From: Bolinopsis microptera
Taxonomy: Eukaryota; Ctenophora; Tentaculata; Lobata; Bolinopsidae
DNA length: 64,000 nucleotides
NCBI RefSeq assembly: GCF_026151205.1
Contig: NC_087082.1
Location: forward strand, 11,479,997-11,543,996
Direction: 5' to 3'
In this document: piece by piece, positions 1-51,193 of the stretch
Position numbering within the stretch: position 1 is the stretch's first letter
Layout of the letters: every line of letters starts with the position of its first letter
Notes under the pieces: generated by a model
The model's database searches: none
Seen by the model: the letters and a program-made list of their open reading frames with translations, nothing else
What the model was told of the DNA's origin: nothing
Program-made: the position numbers and the translations under genes

Positions 1-460
1 CCCTGTCCAGCGTTTTTGCCAACTTGCCTAGGCTTATCATACCACCAGTCCATTTCACTCGTTCTGCTTTCTGGCCTGTAGATTTAACCTTTTTGAGGTG
101 AACTGTAGGATGCAAAACTGTACTTCCACGTGCATGTGCAATTGCAGATGTGTCTTCATGTAATGATAAAGCACTATACACATTCTTTCTCTCCATTCCA
201 TGGGCCATAGTTATCGCATCCATATTTCTTGAGCGACCAGATGAAAAAGAAACCTGAATAAATGCAAACAGCTGCTCATTCTGATCACTTCCAAGGTAAT
301 AAGTGACGATTTCAGCATTAGGGAATTGCCTCTTCAGCAGAGTTAAATAAAAAACAAGACCGTCACAAGTACATATAAGATCAAGGTACGTCTGATTCGT
401 TATGCTGACAGCTGAGTAAGTATTCTCTTTCCAAGTAACGAAAAATGTTTTTTCTCAAAC
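1..460 (-). mobile_element. Partial transposase-like open frame running off the left edge
   Basis: An uninterrupted minus-strand frame of about 150 codons runs from near 457 to the window edge with no stop. It contains YLGSDQNEQLFAFIQ, followed by SGRSRNMDAITMAHGMERKN and a basic stretch with KVKWTGG-like content. The composition is protein-like. The phrase LGSDxNEQLFxFI-x-GR-x-NxDA resembles transposon-encoded proteins found in repeats of invertebrate genomes, but I cannot name the superfamily. A second short minus frame (about 720-530, Gln/Glu-rich, ending at a stop) lies just upstream and may belong to the same element. It does not match the missing PDE10 C-terminus. A host exon is not excluded. 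Confidence 0.4.
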
Positions 461-839
461 AGTTCCATTTTTATTATACTTTATAGTTTAGAGTATAATT
501 TGGCATGATATCAGATCATGTGATATTACATGGCCCCATGGAGAGCATTGCCAGAGCAATTGGCCAGAGAGCTCCATAGAAGTAAGGGGCCTACTCTAGC
601 CAACAGCTCTAATACATTTCCTTCCTCAACTTCATTTTCTTCATCTAACTGCTGCTGCTGCTCAGCAACTACTTGATAGCTGGCACAGTGACAATTGTCT
701 GCGTAGTGTATCTGTTAGCCTCAATTTTGCCTCAAGGAGGGAAGGTAGCCTCAATCCAACCTCACATAAGTTTCGATAAAGTTTCAATAACCTTCGGGCT
801 ACAATTACAAGTTTTATAGTGGGTCTATAACATGTTTCC

Positions 840-1720
840 ATACATTAAAGTTAAAACTTAAAATGCGGTCGAATCATTAATTAGCCTCATTTTGGCCTCC
901 TACAAGAAGACTCTGCGATTTCTGAAATGTTGAGCTTGAAGAGGATGAATAAATTTTTATTGTTGACACATTAGATAGTCACAATACCGAACATGCTCGA
1001 AAATATACACAAAAGTATACTTGTTAGCCTCATTTCACCCTCTCACAAGGTGGTTAGCCTCATTTTCACCTCGAAAATTTGAAGCTATAATCCGACGGAA
1101 TTTCATGTGCATCATAGATATCAAGTAACTTGTGAGTTGTTAACCTGTTTCCGTACATTAAAGTTAAAATGCGGTCGAATTTTTTATTAGCCTCATTTTG
1201 GCCTCCTACAAGTAGACTCGGCGATTTCTGAAATGTTGAGTTTGAAGAGGATGAATCAATCTTTATTGTTGACGTATTAGATAGTCACAATACCGAACTA
1301 ACTCGAAAATATACACAAAAGTATACTTGTTAGCCTCATTTCACCCTCTCAAAAGGTGGTTAGCCTCATTTTCACCTCGAATATTTGAAGCTTAAATACC
1401 GATTAAATATAATCCCAAGGAATTTCATGTGCAACATGGATATCAAGTAACGTGTGAGCTGTTAACCTGTTTCCGTACATTAAAGTTAAAATGCGGTCGA
1501 ATTATTTATTAGCCTCATTTTGGCCTCCTACAAGTAGACTCGGCGATTTCTGAAATGTTGAGTTTGAAGAGGATGAATCAATCTTTATTGTTGACATATT
1601 AGATAGTCACAATACCGAACCAACTCGAAAATATACACAAAAGTATACTTGTTAGCCTCATTTCACCCTCTCAAAAGGTGGTTAGCCTCATTTTCACCTC
1701 GAATATTTAAAGCTTAGATC
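840..1720. repeat. Three-copy tandem repeat, unit about 306-322 bp
   Basis: A block containing ttgttagcctcatttcaccc, a second gttagcctcattttcacctcg and a conserved fttgaag-type spacer recurs with its ttgttagcct anchor at 1021, 1327 and 1649, so the spacings are 306 and 322 bp. Each copy also contains a taaaatgcggtcgaat segment and a gattagatagtcacaatacc-like segment. Within each copy the short phrase gttagcctcattt occurs two or three times. No coding potential is visible. Confidence 0.8.
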
Positions 1721-2284
1721 TCGGTCAAGTATAATCACTATGGATTATACTTGCAACTTGGATATCATGGACGTAACATGAGAAAGTTCTTTTTTGAAAG
1801 TGGTGAGGCTAACTTGTTAGCCTCAATTGTCCCTCGCAGTTAAATCACTCCTACTGAGTCTAGTGAGTGAGCTAGGAGGTCGCCGAACATCTCATTTTAA
1901 AGCCGTATCGATTTTCTATACGCATACCAAAAATCAAATGCGTAACTAAAACATAAATGAAATTACAGAAGTTTTAAATTTTTTGTCAAAAAACGAACTT
2001 TTAGGGGTGTTTCTAATGACCAGGGTCAGTACAACAAATAGAGATAAAGGTGGACAGTACTAGTGGGGTGCAGACTATTCGTTATTAAATTCTCAGTTCA
2101 AAGTTTTAAAATTTCATATTTCGAATGGCATAAAATGGAGACAAATGGCATAAAAATCGTCAAATGGCATAGAAATTTCATGGCATAAATGGAAATTTTG
2201 CTTGGCCAATTCTCCATTATGCCATTTATGCCATTGGTACCCCCCGTACTATGTTTACAGTACAATGTACAATAAGTGCAGTAC
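1721..2284. other. Noncoding stretch left of PDE10 exon 21; nothing recognised
   Basis: This holds a last cctcaattgt-type fragment of the tandem repeat, then AT-rich sequence with several copies of the phrase atggcata between about 2125 and 2235. The expected terminal PDE10 exon was looked for here on the minus strand and not found. Confidence 0.5.
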
Positions 2285-42589
<40,305 letters not shown>

Positions 42590-42599
42590 CTAGCTTTAA

Positions 42600-42924
42600 A
42601 ATTGTATTTTATTCATGTACATTGTATAACAATATAGCAAATATTATAATGGCAGATAACTAAACTAGATGTTAATGGTGTTAAATTTTGCTTTGCACAA
42701 AGTATGGGAGTCAAAGACCCTGTCCTACATGGCATTTGTACTTGCTCACATGACTTGGAAGTAGAGTAAATCACTGAATTTGAATTTCATTTTAGTCCAC
42801 CATTAATGTTAAACACATTTCGATAGTGCTGGTAGTTTTGGCATGAGCCGAAACTATGTTTTCAGAGTATGACCCCATAACTTGAAAGTAAAATTATTCA
42901 AACAATATACACATAATTGTCACA
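42600..42924. other. PDE10 upstream region (putative promoter zone)
   Basis: About 325 bp between the PDE10 start codon and the 3' end of a same-strand LINE. No TATA box or other clear motif can be defended. Any core promoter must lie here, or further upstream with a noncoding exon beyond the LINE. Confidence 0.35.
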
Positions 42925-44508
42925 ATAAATAAATAATAATAATAAATACAAAATTTATAAACCGCCTTATAGCTAAATCATATAACTCGAGATAAACTCC
43001 AGTGCTTTCTAAAGCGGCTCTTACATTAACTGAGCTTAGTTTAATTGAAAATTAGACATGACAAGTTCATTTTACCTATGTAAATGCAAAATCAATCAAA
43101 TGCTAGAGAAAAGAAGTATGTTTTAAGTTTGGTCTTGAAAGATGTAACTGACTCAGCTGATCTTATGTCGTATGGCAAGGAATTAAATACTTTAACTGCA
43201 CAGTGACTAAAAGCTTTCTCTGTGTTTACATAGTTAGGAGAGGGCGGAAAACTAAGGTAAAAATAATCATTATCAAGACGTACATTTTTAAAACTTTGCT
43301 GCCTAGGAGATATCAACTCTTTTAAGTAAGGAGGAGCTATATTATTTAAACACTTGTAGGCGAGTAGGGCAATCTTAAAATCTATTCTAAATCTAACTGG
43401 TAGAAAATGAACTTTCTTAAGTAGTGGAGTAGTGTGTGCCTTTCTTCCTCTCCCGAAAATAAATCTTACAGCAGAATTTTGCACCTTCTGTAAACGACTT
43501 AAATCATAAGAGCTCAGTCCAAAATATACGCTATTGCAATAATCAATTCTAGAGAGTACTACTAGAGCATGAACAAGCTGAATCTTAAGGTTAAAAGACA
43601 GTTTTGATGCAATAAACCACAAATTTCTGATCTGAATATTACATGCTTGAACCACTGATGTAATCTGATCACTCATTGAAAGATAACTGTCCAAATACAG
43701 CCCAAGACTCTTCACAGTTCCATTAACAACATGTGGCTCTTGATCCTTAACAATCTGTAGAGAGGCTGGAATATTTGTTGAGTCAAATTTAGAGGATATA
43801 ACGATGACTTCAGTCTTAGAAGAATTCAGTTGAAGGAAATTGTTTGTCATCCATTTCTTGATATCAGACATACAGTGTTCCATATTGTGCTCTAGCTGTG
43901 ATGGGTCATCAGAATCAAGAGTGAAATACAGCTGGGTGTCATCAGCATACAAATGAATACAGCACCCATGCATACTTGCAATGTTCTCAAGATCTTTGGT
44001 GTACAATATGAATAGCAGGGGGCCAAGGATTGAACCTTGTGGCACACCTATCTCAAGAACAGTTGCTGAGGAAGACGAATCCTTGACTTTGACACAAAAT
44101 GAACAGTTAGCCAAGTAGGACCTGATCCATGTAAGAGCAATGCCTGTAATGCCATAAGCAGATCTTAGCTTCTTGATTAATCTTGGGTGATTGACAGTAT
44201 CAAAGGCAGCACTCAAATCTAGAAGTAAAAGAACAACTTTAGTTTTCTTGTCAATAGTTATCAAGATGTCGTTATGGATTCTGGTTGTTGCAGTTTCACA
44301 GCTATGAAACTTCCTATAGCCGGACTGAACTTTAGAAAGCAAGTTGTTATCCTCAAGATAACTGGTGAGCTGTATAGATACACACTTCTCAATGATTTTT
44401 GACAAGAATGAGAGATTGCTAATAGGCCTATAGTTAGATAGAGATTCACCGTCAAGGCCACGTTTCTTCAAACTTGGACGAATGAGAGCCTCCTTAAGTT
44501 TATGACCC
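42925..44508 (-). mobile_element. 5'-truncated CR1/L2-like LINE
   Basis: The open minus frame (44471-43092, extending upstream to about 44508) starts at SLSNYRPISNLSFLSKI. It carries QSGYRKFHSCETATTRI, VVLLLLDLSAAFDTVNH, GVPQGSILGPLLFILY and the catalytic YADDTQLYF, then the normal family C-terminus SFKTKLKTYFFS. The 3' end is a taaataataataata-type tail at about 42925-42950. No endonuclease. The frame is uninterrupted, so the insertion is fairly young. Confidence 0.9.
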
Positions 44509-44577
44509 TATATAAAAACAACCCTTCAAAAAATCAATATATTCCCTATCTCAAATATTGGGAGAAAAATTTGAATA

Positions 44578-45092
44578 TCAACCTTTGCCTTGTGGCTCCA
44601 AATTCAAATCTAAACTGTTTATATCAACAAAGTTCTTTCTTGCACCTCTGTCCCCCCGTAGAGAAATCACTGTTGTTCTTAGGATTTCGAAACGAAGGCG
44701 CTTTCTTATGTATCCAACAGCATCGGAATACCTTTGCCCTGTGTGGTATTCCATCTTGCTAGCAAGCTTCTTTACTAGTCTTTCAGCTTCACCACCCATT
44801 CCACCAGATGTTGAGAAAACTAACGGCGTGAAGCTTCCTTTCTCTACTTCCAGAACCCTTGCATTGTAACACCTTTTCTTCTCATTTTCATGGGACTGGT
44901 ACATTGCTGGGATCGACTTGCTTGCATTGGAGGGGGCTGGGGCATGGAATACCCTTACATCAAAATATGCCCTCTCTGAAGCATTCCAAATCGATCTTGC
45001 AGAAATGTCCAGCCTAGCTTGGTCTCCTAGGACTGTTCCCTCTGACCCCATAACTACTGTATCCCTTACTACGGTGCACCACAAAAACATGA
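44578..45092 (-). mobile_element. Retroelement-associated C-terminal domain (possible nuclease), 5'-truncated
   Basis: A 170-codon open frame. RLDISARSIWNASERAYFDV then RVFHAPAPSNASKSI, HENEKKRCYNARVLEVEKGS and FTPLVFSTSGGMGGEA are recognisable as a domain met many times in cnidarian and sponge repeat proteins, usually behind a reverse transcriptase. D..(15)..FDVRV followed by E..F.P.V.S..G suggests a PD-(D/E)XK-like nuclease fold; this is inference. The RT part is absent. The CR1/L2-like LINE abuts it at 44508. Confidence 0.5.
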
Positions 45093-45819
45093 ACTGAATG
45101 CCCTACTGCTGAACACCAGGCGGCCTACCGACAGTTGCGCCCATTTCCCAAAAAATCTTGGACCTGAAAAAATCGTCAAAAAACGAGGTCCAAGATCTTC
45201 AAAATCGAATAAAAAATGTTCTGTGGCCTATCTCAATATTCTGGCCTGATAATCTCTTTCAAATGGTCCTTAGAACATATCCTCAAAGTTTCAGGGTGAT
45301 TGCTCAAAAAATGTAGGAGAAGATAGATTTTTAGACTCGATTTTCAGGGCGTGTGATTGAAAATTACGCATAAGCGCTGACCTTTGACCAGCGATAATTT
45401 TGGCTAGGAACAATATTTTTCCATGGGACCAAAAGCAGCTGATAGATATCACTCCCTTCTATCAGAAACAACTAAAAAGTCAATTTCGAGAGAATTTTGA
45501 TGAAGACCCTGCCTGTATCTTTTCATGTCCTTAATAAACATTTTTTATTTTAGCCTGTTGTTTTACTTTAATTCTGATTATAATAAATTGCACAAAATTG
45601 TTTGTTAGATTGTCAGAAAAGAAACAAAATATTTTGATAATAGCTGAATTGAAGGATTTATGAATCTCAATTTCGTTAAAAATTGGTAAATGACAAACTT
45701 TTTTACTTTAAAAAAAATTGTATTTTACTTACTTTTCCATTTGTATTAATTTAAGTTCGTTCCAATTGGCACAGCAGAATACACTTGACAGGCAATAGAA
45801 ATTTTCCATTGCTAAAAAA

Positions 45820-46515
45820 ATTGTAGCAAGATGCGTTACTGGGCTGCGCCGCGCATCCAATAATGATTCTGTGGGCCTATCCGATCCGAGCTGCGAAAAA
45901 TTTGTAGCGCGATGCACTACTGGGTCGCGCCGCGCATTTTCTCGCAACATGCAGATCGGCGAGATCAGAGATGCGACGACTGACACCCTGAATTATCAAC
46001 GAAAAATTGACATCGTCAATTAATTACAAAATTTAAATGTTATTATATTATATGGTATAAATGGTTATGAAATTTTAATTGTTTTTTTTGGAAAGTCTCA
46101 AGCGTTTTGTTTATAATCCTGAAAAATCCATCCAGGAAAAATTTGAAAAATATAATAAAAGCTAAAGTCATGAACATAATATTTAATTATTTTGGGTTTT
46201 ATACCTTAAATATTATGATACAGTATAATCATAATTTCAATGTAAGTTTCAAATGTAAGTTTGACGGATAATTTAATATTTGACGCGGACGATATCAATT
46301 CATTGCAGCTTGGCGATGTAATGTCCTTGGCCTTGATTCACAATATCAATCCTTCGAAGCTCGGTGAGGCCCAGTGGTGCATCTCGTTTGACATACGTTG
46401 CATGCCACTTTTCGCGCGCGAAGGCGTAACATGTATCAACATCTCGTCGATCTAGCGAGAAGTATAATTGAGTGCGCGGCGCGGCCCAGGATGCAGTAAC
46501 GCATCGCGCTACAAA
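45820..46515. repeat. GC-rich inverted repeat island
   Basis: The left arm has ttgtagcgcgatgc(a/g)(c/t)tact followed by gggt(c/t)gcgccgcgca, twice (about 45828-45865 and 45903-45940). The right arm has the reverse complement gtgcgcggcgcggcccagga and gcagtaacgcatcgcgctac (46470-46513). Related GC words occur near 7870-7950, 8570, 56580-56610 and 58060-58140, in or near the foldback elements. Confidence 0.6.
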
Positions 46516-46599
46516 CGGATAATACTCGTTTAAATTTCTTCAAAGTAGCGCGCGCCGCTTTCTTCTTGCAATATTAGCCGCAATATAGTGCTACTATAC

Positions 46600-48960
46600 C
46601 CCTAGTTAGTCCATTAACAATTAAATGGAAAAGTGTACGTGAACAGTATTCATTTCAGCAACTAATATATAATATTGATTTTTAAAATCCGAAATTAAAA
46701 AATTGTTATTTTTAAAAGCATAAACCAAATTTTAATTTTCAATTTTAGTAAACCGAATTTTACTATGCGTACGTGTTTTTTTGTTTTGGTGTTAGAATGT
46801 AAAAGTATGTAATTAAATCCGGCGTTGCATCTATCAATTGATTTATGTCTGATTTATCTGTAAAGTAAGTAAGTAAGTAACGATATTGTTGTATAATTTG
46901 TATCATCATGTTGTCTTGACCAGTATGATTTCATTCGCCCATTTAGTTGAGTAATATTGTTTCATGTCATGTCATTGTATAGTAGTATTTTAAAGTGTAA
47001 AATATGTGGCTCCTTTATCAGAAATCTCTTACAACCTCATCCCTGCCCCTATCTCATGATGGAGTAGCTAGATGTGTGTATATTTGATTGTTGATATTTA
47101 ATATTATGTAATATTGGTAGTAGTGGACAATATCAGTTACCTCTGCCAATTGCATCACTTGATTTAATTGATTAGAGTATTACAAATTTAATAGTTTTTG
47201 CGACGTATTGATCCAGATTTTCTTATTTCATGGTTTTGCATATATAAAGTAAAGTAAATTAAATTCATGACATTACATCATCACTCATTTCTACATCTCA
47301 TCACATTACATGAAAAATTATATAAAGATATCCTTACCGACAGTAATAATTTATCGAATACAGTTTATTAAATATTATTATTCTGTTAAGAAGTACACTC
47401 ATTGCACTAAGAGGAATCAGAGGAAGATCAACGGCCCAACATCTTGAACTGCATGACATCTCCTTCAACCTCATCCCCCAGAAGACGAGCTTTGAGGTCT
47501 CCTAGATTTGTTTATGCAAATTTTGATATTTTACTGTACTATTTTATGTTGTATATAATTTTACGGACGAAATGATCCCAGGGGGGACTCCCAACCCACC
47601 GCTTCGGCGGGTAGTTGACGCACCTTTCACAAGCAAGAGCCAGCTACATGGGTTGGGGGTCCCCCCTTTTTTATTTTTTATTTTTTATTTTTTTATTAAA
47701 TATTATTAGATACATCATAATTTAAAAACCTATTCATACTTGGATCCAACCCATTGGAATAAAGATTTATGAAGTGCTCCTTTGCCACATAAGGATGAAA
47801 CCAAAGACAATTGTTGTGTTTAATTATTTCTTCTTTTACCTTGGATATGCTGCAAGATTTGTGAGAGGTATGCTGCTATCGAACTTGTATTTTAATTAAT
47901 TGTTATTTTAATATTAATTGTCTTGGTAGTCCTGCATATGTGTACTGCCTCAGCATGATTATGCTACGCATGACTGTGTAATAGTTACCTGTTTGTCTCA
48001 TCGTAAAAAGGGCATTTTGACTACTTGTTTTTACCCTACTTGTTTTTACCTCCAAGCACCTTCTAAACTACTTACTATTATAGCTGGATATTCGATCAAT
48101 TTAATAGTAAGTAGTTGGGGCGCCCAAAGGCAATGGCAATGTTACGTCACTGCACTGAAACAGCTACCCTTCATCTTTGTTTTTATGTAAAATTAAAGGC
48201 GAAATTGGTCCTACAAATTAACATAAACTAGTAATGGCCTGCTAATGCCAAGAAAGTGCTCATCTATGCTAATAATATTATGTGTTGTAATATATTTTTT
48301 TCGACATCACTATCAATTGAACTTGATGATTGATCCTTAGTATTAAGGGTGAATCCCATAACATGTAGTTACACTAAACTTCTACATGACATGTGCACCT
48401 CTGAGTGTATTTGAACCTGGCTGGCTATTGCTATGCTTGTTATGGTTCAAGTTTATCTACATTTATGCTGTGGAAGACGGAAGTTTAATTTTTGCTAGAT
48501 TACTAGATGTACTTGTCGTAAATTGTCACTTGACTAGATTTATCATCTGTCATTGTGAGATTTCATTCCTGAAAGCGAATTTCCAAAACATTCTCTGAGG
48601 GCCTACAATCTGCATCCTCTTTTTCGAACCACACTTATTTCACGACTATTTCTGTCAGGCCCTAATATATATTATATTGATATGCATTAAAAAATCTTAT
48701 TATTTTAATAGTACTTGAAACTGTGATTGAAAATGATCTCTATTGCCAAATTGCTTCTAGCAAAATTGTCAAAATGATCTGCTTTCAGCAAAAAAACGTT
48801 AATTTCTGTCTGTGCAAAGGTTTATGTTGGCTGCACATACAACTTTTCTCAGTGCATGGTTACCTCTACTATAATGCAGTATGCAAGGCACATAATATAT
48901 TTAATAGTTTAAAATAGTTCATTTCTCAAAATACACGATTTTGGAGGCTTTTAAAATTTT
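46600..48960. other. Intergenic AT-rich stretch; one GC hairpin
   Basis: No gene recognised. 47581-47669 holds a hairpin: ggggggactcccaaccca and its inverted form tgggttgggggtcccccc, with a gcttcggcgggtagttgac loop, followed by a long T-rich run. It could be a small MITE or an RNA hairpin with a T-run; neither is proven. Confidence 0.5.
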
Positions 48961-48976
48961 TTGATTGTAGATTTCA

Positions 48977-49090
48977 ATGTGGTCAAGTAAAAACGTAAAA
49001 ATTTTCTGGGACCCAACTATAAATGCCCTGCAGGCTGGTGAGAAATTTTGTGCAAGAGTACTGGAAAGAAAAGCAATTTTGAAAGCTAAA
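48977..49090 (+). CDS. Possible upstream coding exon before PTRHD1; unknown
   Basis: An ATG-opened frame of 38 codons, beginning MWSSKNVKIFWDPTINALQA and ending RKAILKAK, sits between a ttgattgtag acceptor-like site and an AAAG|GTAAGG donor. The phase does not fit the PTRHD1 coding exon through the attcag acceptor at about 49183, so it would be a separate small ORF or a 5' leader exon. No homology recognised. Confidence 0.25.
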
Positions 49091-49193
49091 GGTAAGGTGC
49101 AAATAAGGAATAAGGATCGTAGCTCAGAGATCACCACTGACTGCTAGAAAGTAAAAAATACGCTAACTTCTTTTTAAATTCAGAAAGCAGATT

Positions 49194-49711
49194 ATGTCTG
49201 GGTTGGTGCAGTATGTTCTGGTGCGGGGTGATCTAAAAAGCACTTGGCCACTGGGTGCTATCATAGCTCAAGCTTGTCATGCATGCACTGCCGTGATTTA
49301 TCAGTTTAGAAATGATGAAAATGTTGTTAACTACACCGCAGATATGGATAATATGCACAAGTGTGTACTGGAGGTAAAGTTATTTCGTGTTTTATCATAA
49401 TTATAATTTTAGTTTAATTTAGTTAATTTAGTGAGCTGGAGTTGATTGTTATTTCAGACGAAATCTAATATCCACATTAAATCCTGTCATTATCCACATA
49501 AAGATACTCTTCCTTCATTGTAATTGCTCATATATTGTAGATAAAAAGTGAGGAACAATTGAAGAATCTGTCAGAGAAGTTGAAAGAAAACGGTATCGAT
49601 CACAAGTTGTGGGTAGAGCAGCCGGAAAACATCCCAACTTGCTTAGCTGTTAAACCCTATCCTAAATCAGAAGTTAAAAAGTATTTCAATAAATATCAGT
49701 TATTAAAATAG
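49194..49711 (+). CDS. PTRHD1: PTRHD1-like peptidyl-tRNA hydrolase domain protein (2 exons)
   Basis: Coding exons are 49194-49373 (60 codons, donor GTAAAG) and 49541-49711 (57 codons including TAG, acceptor ttgtag), phase 0. The product is 116 residues: [20 protein letters not shown] then [15 protein letters not shown], and in exon 2 [20 protein letters not shown] and [13 protein letters not shown]. The human protein, recalled as about 140 residues, has the same [33 protein letters not shown] and PYPKEEV blocks. The family is related to the PTH2-type peptidyl-tRNA hydrolases; its cellular role is not well settled. The start fits because family members diverge before LVQY. Both splice sites are canonical. 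Confidence 0.93.
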
Positions 49712-51190
49712 GCTTCACTTTAGCTGTCTTAAATGGGGAAATAGCATTTTTTAGTTAGACAGTTAAAATAATTTATTTGAGATTTCAGTATTTATATTAA
49801 TAATAACTAGCAGCATATAATAACTTAGAATATTTTTAAGTTATAAAGTTACGTCATCATTGAACTTAATTAATCTTATATTATGTAAGATGTAAGTAGT
49901 GACAAAGAGCAGTTTCTATGATCTTTACTAGAATCCATTAGCTCATGAATAGCTTAACCTGCTAGGAGAAAATGAAAGTGAAATGGAAAGTAAAAGTACT
50001 TTATTATCACGTGGTTAAGTTAGACCACGTAGCCATCATTTTCATTTGACCCTGACTTATTGTTCATGATGTAACTACTGGTAGCTTCCTTGACCTTTGA
50101 CTGAAGTATTTACCTTAGATAAAATATGTTAAATAAGCCTGAGGTGACATCAGTGAAATCTAACAATTGAAATGTAAACAAGAGTTGAAGTATCGCAGAT
50201 AAGGTGCTTATCGCTGACACGAGTTACGGTACGGTATAATGTTACCGCTAATATTGAGACGTTTAATTCACTTATATTCCCCTGTAATACGGAAACAATA
50301 GATGTCCAAGCTGGCCACAGCACGATGCACTTACGTTACATTATGATTATAATATGATATTTTTATAGTTTAGCTTCGCGGTCCTTAAAAAGGATAATCG
50401 TTTTTATATATAAGCCTTTAAATTCGTACGAATTTGAAATACTCCATTTGAGGCCCGGTAACATAGTCTATTTGCCCTCTTGTAGTTTTTAGCGATACGT
50501 TACTGTGCCCCGTTTTAAAAAAGTTTATTTTAATTTGTGTTCCTTTGCAGTAGTTGTTCAGAACTTGCATAAATTCCGTTCCTTCATAATTGGCCTAATA
50601 TAATTCAGTATAGATTATGCATTATATTACTGTCTGCGATGTATGGAATGTAGCATAAATGAAACATTTGCGATGTCATTATCTAGGATTGCGTGGGGGC
50701 TACCTAGCGAAAAAAACTGTGCGTAATGTTTACCTTTGTCTGTCTACGTGCGTTGTATCGCACTGCAACAATAATATTCTACGTCACACTAATCGCGTGC
50801 TTGCTTTGTGTGTGTGTGCCATGAAACCAATTTATTATTTTCTCCGCTTCTCCTGCTGCGAGTGAAAAGTTCCCAAGGTTTGATTACTTTTGCATATTAT
50901 TTAATTGGCTTAATTAAGAAAAAATAATGAGCTAAGATTGGTCATGTTTTCAAAAGTAGAAAGTGCCAGATTTGTTATAGAACACCAGCTACTCATGTGC
51001 TAATTGTCATGGACACAAACTGTCTGGAGACAAATATTAGGTCATGGAGCTGGGTGGCCTCATTTCACTCTATCATCGCCTGATTTCGTGTGCTTTTGTG
51101 TTGTGTTGATTTATTGTCATAATATTATGGTATTTGTACTTTATCTTTTATTTTGAAACTTACTTTCATCTAAACCCACCTCACTTCCTA
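49712..51190. other. Intergenic region between PTRHD1 and the RBR ligase
   Basis: No recognised feature. The RBR ligase promoter and any noncoding first exon should lie here or further left. Confidence 0.5.
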
Positions 51191-51193
51191 GCT

